Below, one piece after another: positions 14,471 through 20,399 of a DNA stretch of 20,399 nucleotides (the first letter of the stretch is position 1; every line of letters starts with the position of its first letter). The notes beneath the pieces were generated by a model that searched no databases, was not told the DNA's origin, and was given only the letters and a program-made list of their open reading frames with translations. The stretch spans positions 1 through 20,399 of the forward strand of contig JAUWMJ010000007.1 in NCBI GenBank assembly GCA_030613225.1, written 5' to 3'. Source of the DNA: Desulfobacterales bacterium. Its GTDB lineage: Bacteria > Desulfobacterota > Desulfobacteria > Desulfobacterales > JAUWMJ01. Both the position numbers and the translations under genes were made by a program.

Positions 14471-15508
14471 TCAAGAGTAGGCTTGACCTCTTACCCTGGT
14501 TTGAAACCGCCGCTGGTATTCACTTGGCAGAACGCCCGTTTGTCTACGAAATATTTTCCTAAAAGAGCTGCTGTCTTCATAACCGACACGGTAAACAATT
14601 TCATCGAATGAGAGATTCTGTGTCTCTATCATATTTTTGGCTGCCTCGAATGAGAGATTCTGTGTCTCTATCATATTTTTGGCTGCCTCAACCCGGACTC
14701 GCTGCAAATAAATCAAGGGAGTATCTCCGGTCGCGGCCTTAAACCGGCGCTCGAATGTCCTGCGGCTCATCCCGAATCTGCAGGCCAGTTCCTCATAGGG
14801 ATAGTTCTGATCGAAATTATCCTCCATCAGCTTCTGCACCGACAGAATCTGAGTATCATGGTGGTCTTTTTGAAACTGAAAGATAGAGTAAGGAGTTTGA
14901 AGGGTCCGTCCGATATCGGAGATCATGGCCTTTGAGCTTTGCAGCGCCATCTCGTGTCCGCAATACTTTTCCACCAGGTAAAGGGCAAGATCCGTCCCGG
15001 CGTTCATGCCGCCCGAGCAAAAAAGATCCCCCTCGTCCGTAATCAACCGCTCAGGTTTGAGATCGATCAGGGGATACCTTTGCCTGAAATCATCGGCAGC
15101 GCCCCAATGAGTCGTTGCCGTTTTTCCGTCCAGCAGCCCTGTTTCCGCCAGCACAAAGGCACCGGTGCATATGGTTGCGATGTGCGCGCCCCTTCGATAA
15201 TGATGTTTGAGCCAATCAACCGCCTCGCTCTGATATTTCATCGTCTTATCGATATTAAGAATGGAAGAAACCACGATCAGATCAGTGGATTCACCATCGC
15301 GGATTGAACCGTCGGGCAACAAACTTGTCCCGTTCAAGCACTTGAGGGGCTTGCCGTCGGTCGTGACGATCTTTGTTTCGAAAAAAGGCCTCGGCTTTCG
15401 CCCCTGGAAGTAATTCCATATGACCCCGGTCTGATAAAAGATATCCATGGGACCAATAACCGTCGAAGCCATTGTGTTGAACATGGCCAGAATTGTAACC
15501 CTTTTCAT
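14471..15508 (-). CDS. GlxA-type transcriptional regulator (DJ-1/PfpI domain plus AraC helix-turn-helix) with internal duplication
   Basis: This 345-residue protein has a DJ-1/PfpI-like amidase fold up to about residue 190, with the nucleophile-elbow Cys114 in ATICTGAFVLAETG and the downstream TTHW. An AraC/XylS DNA-binding domain follows: ELACRFGMSRRTFERRFKAA as the first helix-turn-helix and EIVYRVGYEDSSSFRKIFRR as the second. Relatives respond to small nitrogen compounds, but the ligand here is unknown. Between the two helix-turn-helix motifs the 14-residue stretch EAAKNMIETQNLSF occurs twice in a row, encoded by an exact 42-bp duplication, so the linker helix is longer than in the family and DNA binding may be altered. 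A GGGGA ribosome site precedes the ATG. The gene is richer in G+C than most of the window. The ubiquitin-like/TIM barrel gene lies downstream. Confidence 0.92.
   Translation of the reverse strand: MKRVTILAMFNTMASTVIGPMDIFYQTGVIWNYFQGRKPRPFFETKIVTTDGKPLKCLNGTSLLPDGSIRDGESTDLIVVSSILNIDKTMKYQSEAVDWLKHHYRRGAHIATICTGAFVLAETGLLDGKTATTHWGAADDFRQRYPLIDLKPERLITDEGDLFCSGGMNAGTDLALYLVEKYCGHEMALQSSKAMISDIGRTLQTPYSIFQFQKDHHDTQILSVQKLMEDNFDQNYPYEELACRFGMSRRTFERRFKAATGDTPLIYLQRVRVEAAKNMIETQNLSFEAAKNMIETQNLSFDEIVYRVGYEDSSSFRKIFRRQTGVLPSEYQRRFQTRVRGQAYS
14604..14687. repeat. Perfect 42-bp tandem duplication inside the AraC domain
   Basis: Two identical 42-bp copies lie at 14604-14645 and 14646-14687. Each encodes one EAAKNMIETQNLSF unit on the minus strand. 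The length keeps the frame, and the absence of any difference between copies suggests a recent event. Confidence 0.95.
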
Positions 15509-15532
15509 GTTATCCCCTTATTTAGGCGCAAT

Positions 15533-15549
15533 TGACATTTTATATGTCA
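15533..15549. promoter_or_regulatory. Inverted repeat TGACAT-N5-ATGTCA, probable operator
   Basis: Perfect 6-bp arms lie 24 to 41 bp upstream of the GlxA-type regulator ATG. On the minus strand TTGATT and TATATG further upstream could form a loosely spaced promoter whose start would fall near or in this repeat. It is a natural candidate for autoregulation or for control of the divergent genes. Confidence 0.4.
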
Positions 15550-15668
15550 TATATGCCACTTTTGCTGGTATAAATCAAGCTATATATTGAAGGAGAATAT
15601 TATTGTGTGATGAGAGTTCTTGAAACCTGGATTGAGACCGGCAGATCCACAAAGAGGAGGTAAAGCAA

Positions 15669-15902
15669 ATGCAACGGACAACAAGCGATTTTCTGGATGA
15701 ATACAGGCACGCAGGCTTTTCCAAACGCCTGCACCTGTATTTGCAGTATCGGGAACTGAGATATGAGTTTATAGAAATAGATCGAAACGAACTTCCGCCT
15801 GCAACGCATGCCTGCAAGCCCGAATGCAAACGGCTTCCCAGGTCCCGCAACCGAGTTTTTTTCTGGCTGATGTCCGGGTTCGTGAAAAGGTACTGCCGGT
15901 AA
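15669..15902 (+). CDS. Small hypothetical protein, basic C terminus
   Basis: I do not recognise this 77-residue protein. The ATG has a strong AGGAGG site 7 bp upstream, the best indication that it is translated. The N-terminal half, SDFLDEYRHAGFSKRLHLYL, is probably helical. The C-terminal third is rich in Arg and Lys with two Cys (ACKPECKRLPRSRN) and ends in a short hydrophobic FFWLMSGF before a basic tail. It points away from the GlxA-type regulator and lies 93 bp before the DUF3786-type gene on the same strand, so it may share that gene's transcript. No function is proposed. Confidence 0.6.
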   Translation: MQRTTSDFLDEYRHAGFSKRLHLYLQYRELRYEFIEIDRNELPPATHACKPECKRLPRSRNRVFFWLMSGFVKRYCR

Positions 15903-15995
15903 AGCATCGAACGCACGGAGGAATGCGGCTTTCAGAGCATTGATGGGTTGTTTTATCTTACAACATAACAAACTAAAAAACGGAGAATTCCAACT

Positions 15996-16946
15996 ATGTC
16001 CGAATCCAATCCAGTGTTTAAAAAAAATTATATCCACTACCTGAACAGACTCAAACATATTGATCTAAATCATCTTGCCTCAAAATTAGGTATAAAAACG
16101 AATGACTCAAAAACTATTTTTGTTTTTAACAAAAAGTTCATAGTCACAAACCAGGGGTTTACAGACCTCGACGGGAAACGGCCTTCATACGATATTTGCG
16201 TCATTCTTGCAAAATATATTCTCATGTGCCCGGACATCACTCCAAAGGAAAAGGACTGGGTGTTTTTCAGGGATTTTAAGGATTCAGGACCATTGGCCGG
16301 ATATATAAGCAATGATGTTGAAAATAAGATTAACCGAAATTTTACAGGGAGAACAGATGCTTTGAAAAGGGCCGAGAGGTCCGAAAGGATTTTAAATATG
16401 GACAATCAAATGACTAAAACAGCAAGCGCAATGTTGAAAGATATTTCCGGTGATGAAATGCGTGAAATGATAATCAAGAGTCGCTGGACATGCGATTCAC
16501 ATTGGATGATGTCTATGGTGATGAATGCGGGCTGGGATGTAGCAAACAAGATAAATCTGGAGGTTTGTCAAAGGGTTGGGCATGTGGAAATGCGGCGATT
16601 GATTACGGCCATGAACCTGAACAAACCAGTGAATAATGAAGAATTCATGATGATGCTAAAGCTGGCCATGGAGGCATTTCTCCCGAAAGATTACTTCGAT
16701 TATGAGTTCTGTTCCACGGAGTCAGGTCGAAACATCGCGATCATCCACCAGTGTTACTCAAATACAAAATTACGTAGTATTAGCGCTGAAAAGGAGTATC
16801 GGTGCGGGTGTTTTGGATTGCGAGCGGGGTGGTATCAGGCGTTGAATGTTGAGGTTAAAGAGAAACTGCTCAAATGTTTAAAAGAGGGTGATGACTGTTG
16901 CGAAATTCAGATTGAAGATATTGAGTTTTCTTCAAAAAGATATTGA
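15996..16946 (+). CDS. DUF3786-like domain fused to a DUF6125/ATC-hydrolase-like domain
   Basis: This 316-residue soluble protein seems to have two halves. Residues 1-125 resemble DUF3786: FVFNKKFIVTNQGF, then PSYDICVILAKYIL and KDWVFFRDFKDSGPLAGY. DUF3786 is found mainly in anaerobes and has no established activity. Residues 150-316 resemble DUF6125/L-2-amino-thiazoline-4-carboxylate hydrolase-like proteins, with the opening SGDEMREMIIKSRWTCDSHW, VCQRVGHVEMRRLI, and a Cys-rich end RCGCFGLRAGWYQAL plus CLKEGDDCCEIQIED. Both assignments rest on remembered family patterns and are moderate. The ribosome site, GGAGAATTCCAACT before the ATG, is spaced a little long. The clustered Cys in the second half could bind metal. 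It follows the small basic protein and is divergent from the GlxA-type regulator, which may control it. Confidence 0.75.
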   Translation: MSESNPVFKKNYIHYLNRLKHIDLNHLASKLGIKTNDSKTIFVFNKKFIVTNQGFTDLDGKRPSYDICVILAKYILMCPDITPKEKDWVFFRDFKDSGPLAGYISNDVENKINRNFTGRTDALKRAERSERILNMDNQMTKTASAMLKDISGDEMREMIIKSRWTCDSHWMMSMVMNAGWDVANKINLEVCQRVGHVEMRRLITAMNLNKPVNNEEFMMMLKLAMEAFLPKDYFDYEFCSTESGRNIAIIHQCYSNTKLRSISAEKEYRCGCFGLRAGWYQALNVEVKEKLLKCLKEGDDCCEIQIEDIEFSSKRY

Positions 16947-16957
16947 AGCATCTCAAC

Positions 16958-17071
16958 ATGTGGGAAATTCGTAACCATGGACCTCCGCCCGTCAATACTG
17001 AAACTATTACTCAAATCGTTTACGATGACACATACTCCCAGATCCCGCCATACGATTACTGGACTCAATAG
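16958..17071 (+). CDS. Possible 37-residue small protein or gene remnant
   Basis: The frame starts 11 bp after the stop of the DUF3786-like gene and encodes a peptide beginning MWEIRNHGPPPVNTETITQI and ending IPPYDYWTQ. The composition looks protein-like (Pro, Tyr, Trp, Asp), but there is no good ribosome site and no known family, so it may be the tail of a decayed gene. Confidence 0.3.
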   Translation: MWEIRNHGPPPVNTETITQIVYDDTYSQIPPYDYWTQ

Positions 17072-17379
17072 GCACAAAAACACCAGACACGTTATACCCT
17101 GGTGCTGCGCCCAAAATCAGCCTTTCCATCCTGTTTTTTAATCAGGGACCCCGTTTAAGTAAGACAAACCGCGGACGCGTCTTATCCCCGATCAAGTCAA
17201 TTCAACATGTTGTATTCACGAAGTTCTTGACACCCAAGTGCCCTGCACATATATTCATAACCCAGAAAAGCAAGGTCTTATCCCTAATTGCAGCACTTAT
17301 CCGCAACCTGTCTGGTAGGGGTGAGGGTTTTTCCCTGATCTGATGTTGCGGTCGTTTTGCACAGAACGAGGAGGTGGAA
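17072..17379. other. Gene-free leader region of the phospholipase D gene
   Basis: Nothing protein-like. It holds the palindrome CAACATGTTG at 17203-17212 and a strong sigma70-type promoter at 17227-17255, then about 120 bp of untranslated leader that includes GGTAGGGGTGAGGG and the ribosome site of the next gene. Confidence 0.5.
17227..17255 (+). promoter_or_regulatory. Near-consensus sigma70 promoter for the phospholipase D gene
   Basis: TTGACA at 17227-17232 and TATATT at 17250-17255 are separated by exactly 17 bp, the best promoter match in the window. A 10-bp palindrome CAACATGTTG (17203-17212) lies 14 bp upstream of the -35 box and could be an activator or repressor site. Transcription would start near 17262. 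Confidence 0.65.
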
Positions 17380-18915
17380 ATGACTGATTTTCGACTCTAC
17401 AGGATATTAATTCTGCTCCTGCTCGTCACAGCCTTCACCGGTTGCGCGACCGTGTCCTTTGATGAGCCCAAGCCGTACAGTGAAACCATCACTGATACGG
17501 TGGATACCAGGCTGGGCGAAGGCGTATCTCAGTGGGTAGATACACACGGAGGACTCTCCGGCTTTTATCCGCTATCAGAGGGCATGGAGGCCCTGGGTGT
17601 TAGATTACGGCTGGCTGAAGTTGCAGAGAAGAGTATCGATCTTCAGTACTTCCTGATGAAGAACGATATGGCGGGTGCGGTCATGATGAATGCACTTCTG
17701 AAAGCGGCGGATCGGGGTGTTCGGGTGCGCTTCCTGCTTGATGACATCTTTACGACCGCAACGGATCGAGGTTTGCTGTTGATTAACCAGCACCCGAATA
17801 TCGAAGTCCGTTTGTTCAATCCGATTTCGCGTCGCGGCTTTTCCACCCTGAATTTTGTTGGCGATTTCAGACAGGCCAACCGGCGCATGCACAACAAGTC
17901 ATTTACGGTTGACAACCAGATCAGCATTGTCGGTGGACGCAATATTGCTGATGAATATTTTCAGCTGAAAACTGGCTCCGAATTCGTCGATTTCGATGTG
18001 CTGGCCATGGGACCGATCGCCGGTGATATCTCCGAGTCTTTCGACGAGTACTGGAATCATTCTCGCGCTGTACCGATGGAGCGGATCGCCGCCAACAAGG
18101 CAGATGAAGATCTGGAGACTGTGCGGGCCGACATCGCAGAAGAATTCGATGAGGCCTATGATACGGTCTACAATCAGGCGATCGAGAGTCAACTCCTTCA
18201 GGACCTCATGGCGGATCGCCAACCGTTGTTCGTTGCCGAGGCACGTGTACTATCGGACAGTCCCGACAAGCTGCTTAACGAAATCAGCGAAGAGCATATG
18301 CGGCTCGCAGATGACCTGAGAGAGGTGTTACTCAGCGCCGAGGAAGAAATCATCTTTATAACGCCATACTATGTCCCCGGAGATATCGGCGTACAGTTTG
18401 CTCGGCATCTCGTCAACAAAGGTGTGCGTGTGATTATCCTGACCAACTCTCTGGCATCAAATAACCACGTGCCGGTGCATAGTGGTTACGCGCGTTATCG
18501 AAAAGACGTAATTAGAGCCGGTGTGGAACTTTATGAAGCGAGAGCCAACGCTGTTCGTGAAGTTCAGGGTACGGAAGAGGGCGCGGACACCATGACGCTG
18601 CACACAAAATTATTTCTGATCGATCGCAGATATTTGTTTGTCGGCTCATTGAATCTCGATCCTCGCTCAATAGAGATCAATGCCGAGATGGGACTGCTTA
18701 TTGATTCAGAGGAGATGGTCGCTGGCATGACTTCTCGCGCCGATAAGCGACTCGCCGCAGTCACCTATCGTGTACTCCTGAATGATAAGGGAAAACTCGA
18801 GTGGCACGGCCGCATCAATGGTAAAGAAGTGATCGAGACGAAAGAGCCGCTGACCAGTTCATGGCTCCGTTTCAAGGCCTGGTTCTTGAAAATCGCCCCC
18901 GAAAGTCAGCTCTAG
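17380..18915 (+). CDS. Phospholipase D family lipoprotein, cardiolipin synthase C (YmdC/ClsC)-like
   Basis: This 511-residue protein begins with a lipoprotein signal (ILILLLLVTAFTGC, lipidated Cys22), so it should sit at the membrane facing the periplasm. It has both phospholipase D HKD motifs: HNKSFTVDNQISIVGGRN at His171 and LHTKLFLIDRRYLFVGSLN at His408. Each is preceded by the family blocks IDLQYFLMKND with VRFLLDD, and IIFITPYYVPGD with VRVIILTNSL. Length and layout match YmdC/ClsC proteins, which condense phospholipids into cardiolipin. ATG 17380 has AGGAGG 5 bp upstream; the in-frame GTG at 17374 falls inside that site. Base composition is clearly richer in G+C than most neighbours, and the protein resembles gammaproteobacterial members, so horizontal transfer is possible. 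Other phosphatidyl-transfer or hydrolysis reactions cannot be excluded. Confidence 0.92.
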   Translation: MTDFRLYRILILLLLVTAFTGCATVSFDEPKPYSETITDTVDTRLGEGVSQWVDTHGGLSGFYPLSEGMEALGVRLRLAEVAEKSIDLQYFLMKNDMAGAVMMNALLKAADRGVRVRFLLDDIFTTATDRGLLLINQHPNIEVRLFNPISRRGFSTLNFVGDFRQANRRMHNKSFTVDNQISIVGGRNIADEYFQLKTGSEFVDFDVLAMGPIAGDISESFDEYWNHSRAVPMERIAANKADEDLETVRADIAEEFDEAYDTVYNQAIESQLLQDLMADRQPLFVAEARVLSDSPDKLLNEISEEHMRLADDLREVLLSAEEEIIFITPYYVPGDIGVQFARHLVNKGVRVIILTNSLASNNHVPVHSGYARYRKDVIRAGVELYEARANAVREVQGTEEGADTMTLHTKLFLIDRRYLFVGSLNLDPRSIEINAEMGLLIDSEEMVAGMTSRADKRLAAVTYRVLLNDKGKLEWHGRINGKEVIETKEPLTSSWLRFKAWFLKIAPESQL

Positions 18916-19586
18916 TGCAGTACTGCACATTCCTGGGTTATGGGTTGATTAATCTCAGGCCGGTCTATCTCGACTTCCAATGGAATCGGCGAATGATAGG
19001 AATGGGTCGGACGCCGCCGATTTACTGTTTCTACGTGAATGTACGGCAACAGTATTATCTTGCCATTCATTGGATTTCAGGGAATGACAGGAGTTCGACC
19101 CTAACTGGAAGTTCAGCGACCTGGATTGAATGTCTTATATACAGAGTGAAACGGACGTCCACATCCGATTATAAAATTTCTAATGCTGGCAAAAGCAGTC
19201 ACCCATCAACCTATCATGTCCGTAATATAGGGCGGATACACGGCAACGAGACCTTTGCAAAACGGCACTTTTTGTCCGATTTCTGCGTCCCCGATGAGCG
19301 GGATCTACGCTTCGCTTCGACAGGCTCAAATTTTGGCACTTTAGTGACACGAAGTGAAGCATCAGCGCTAACCTTTAGCGCTATCCTCGAAATACTCCAT
19401 GTATTCCTGTGGTTAAAAATTTCGCTTTCCCCCGCTCAAAGTCCGGGATCTTCGACTTGAACTCGAACAAAAATTACCATTTTTCAAAGATCTCATCCTT
19501 TGGTTTGATTTAATTTATATCAATACAACGGATGTTAAACAACAATTCCTTTTACCGACTGAAATGTTAAATCTGAACGGGCTCTT
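18916..19586. other. Gene-free stretch with an inverted-repeat patch
   Basis: Reading frames here lack protein-like composition and ribosome sites. It starts with the 14-bp palindrome GTGCAGTACTGCAC (18915-18928), which touches the stop codon of the phospholipase D gene. The inverted-repeat-bounded patch is at 19248-19494. From 19495 to 19586 it is AT-rich and lies beyond the stop of the minus-strand hydroxylase gene. Confidence 0.55.
19248..19494. mobile_element. Small inverted-repeat-bounded element (MITE-like)
   Basis: GAGACCTTTGCAAAA at 19248-19262 is matched in inverse by TTTTTCAAAGATCTC at 19480-19494 (13 of 15). The 247-bp interior has no gene and is full of short repeats such as CTACGCTTCGCTTCGAC. 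Ends of this kind look like those of insertion sequences. No target duplication is visible, so this is a tentative call. Confidence 0.4.
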
Positions 19587-20381
19587 TCACTTAACCGATT
19601 TAGTGAACGGCATAACCAGCAATTGGTGGAAATTCAGCTTAGCCGGATTATGATATGCCCCTACACCAATTCGAATTCTTTTCTGGTCCACATTGGTAAG
19701 CATAGTGCCCAGCATCCGATCCCAGATAGAAAATATGGCGCCGTAGTTTTTATCCCTCTCCTTAATGACTACGGAATGGTGTATCCTGTGCATGGAAGGT
19801 GGCACAAAGAATATCCACCAGATGGCTTCGAACCACTTTGGAACCTTAAGACTGCTGTGAAGGAACTGGATACAAAGTACCACCGCGCTTTCAAATATCA
19901 ACACCCCCAGGTAGCTCGCACCGAGAAAAAATATTATGCATATCTTGATAACGGCTGATATAGCCAGTTCCCCGATATGAAATCTGGTCGCTGTGGAGAC
20001 GTCCATGTTCAAATCGGAGTGATGAACACGGTGAAACCTCCAGAAAAACGGCATTTCGTGATTTAGGAGATGCCAGATATACAACATGAAATCCATGAAG
20101 GCTACTGTGGCAATGATCTTGAGCCATGCTGGTCCTTCAATCAAATTGAGTATTCCTAATCCATTAGTTTGCACGTACGCTGCCGTGCTTATAATCGCTG
20201 CTGAGAAAAGCAGGTTAAGCAGGATGCTGTTAAAAATGGTGAACGAGATATTGTTTATCCAGCGTTTCAATTTGGATACGGAGCTGGGCCTGTATGGGAA
20301 TAGAAGTTCCAGTGAAAAAAAGAAAAGGAGTCCTCCCCAAAAGAGTAATAACCTTATAAATGATTCGCTTATATCAAACAT
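19587..20381 (-). CDS. Fatty acid hydroxylase / sterol desaturase family membrane protein
   Basis: This 264-residue protein has four or five hydrophobic segments (LLLFWGGLLFFFSLELLF, ILLNLLFSAAIISTAAYV, IIATVAFMDFMLYIW, and one near 145-170). It also has the di-iron histidine clusters of the superfamily: HLLNH (104-108), HRVHH (117-121), single His at 135 and 175, and HRIHH (198-202), followed by NYGAIFSIWDRMLGT. Members insert oxygen or desaturate lipid carbon chains at the membrane. The substrate could be a fatty acid, sterol-like or carotenoid lipid and cannot be told from sequence. The use of O2 is notable if the host is an anaerobe. AAGGAG precedes the ATG, and the window ends 18 bp further on, so no upstream neighbour is visible. 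Confidence 0.9.
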   Translation of the reverse strand: MFDISESFIRLLLFWGGLLFFFSLELLFPYRPSSVSKLKRWINNISFTIFNSILLNLLFSAAIISTAAYVQTNGLGILNLIEGPAWLKIIATVAFMDFMLYIWHLLNHEMPFFWRFHRVHHSDLNMDVSTATRFHIGELAISAVIKICIIFFLGASYLGVLIFESAVVLCIQFLHSSLKVPKWFEAIWWIFFVPPSMHRIHHSVVIKERDKNYGAIFSIWDRMLGTMLTNVDQKRIRIGVGAYHNPAKLNFHQLLVMPFTKSVK

Positions 20382-20399
20382 TATTTATCTCCTTCCACC

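Noticed and set aside
15600..16058. A 152-codon open frame on the minus strand opposite the small basic protein
   Set aside because: It overlaps the start of the DUF3786-like gene and the 77-residue gene, which has a strong ribosome site; no ribosome site or family pattern supports the minus-strand frame.
18861..19460. A 199-codon open frame on the plus strand after the phospholipase D gene
   Set aside because: It overlaps the end of that gene, has no ribosome site or family motif, and runs through the inverted-repeat patch; its composition follows the repeats.

Overview
The window looks like a chromosomal segment of an anaerobic Desulfobacterota (former Deltaproteobacteria), probably close to Desulfobacterales. 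This rests on moderately low GC, a DUF3786-type protein, a 1380-residue pyruvate-phosphate-dikinase-like protein, a long GAPDH, and intergenic patches full of short palindromes and tandem repeats of the kind common in those genomes. There are no rRNA or tRNA genes, no CRISPR array and no complete insertion sequence. The organism assignment is inference from gene content, not from a marker gene.

Region 1 (1-7162) is mostly housekeeping. A very large protein with PPDK-type ATP-grasp and phospho-histidine domains (5' end probably outside the window) is followed on the same strand by a GAPDH, with a repeat-rich spacer that includes five 16-bp tandem units. Convergent to GAPDH lie an orphan Phd/YefM antitoxin and, just upstream of it, a 22-codon remnant of the ubiquitin-like fusion gene found intact at 13316-14404. 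An exported cyclophilin follows.

Region 2 (7209-11562) is an amino-acid-related cluster. A MocR-type regulator and a YpeA-like acetyltransferase run leftwards. A class I/II aminotransferase and, further on, a LysE/RhtB exporter run rightwards. The regulator-aminotransferase spacer carries two inverted arrays of 8-bp repeats on either side of a good promoter for the aminotransferase.

Region 3 (11563-13315) is accessory. It holds a 257-bp element with 32-bp terminal inverted repeats, a 20-bp perfect palindrome, an AbiEii/MNT-like nucleotidyltransferase overlapping a small partner gene (a possible two-gene toxin-antitoxin-like unit), and traces of decayed coding sequence.

Region 4 (13316-16946) contains a fusion of a MoaD/Mut7-C-like ubiquitin fold with a metal-dependent TIM barrel. 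Next is a GlxA-type DJ-1/AraC regulator carrying a perfect 42-bp in-frame duplication inside its DNA-binding domain. Divergent from it are a small basic protein and a DUF3786 protein with a DUF6125/ATC-hydrolase-like second domain.

Region 5 (16947-20399) has a phospholipase D/cardiolipin synthase C-like lipoprotein behind a near-consensus sigma70 promoter and with base composition richer in G+C than its neighbours. It is followed by a 247-bp inverted-repeat-bounded patch and a membrane fatty acid hydroxylase/sterol desaturase family protein on the minus strand. Both enzymes could act on membrane lipids, but nothing links them in one transcript.
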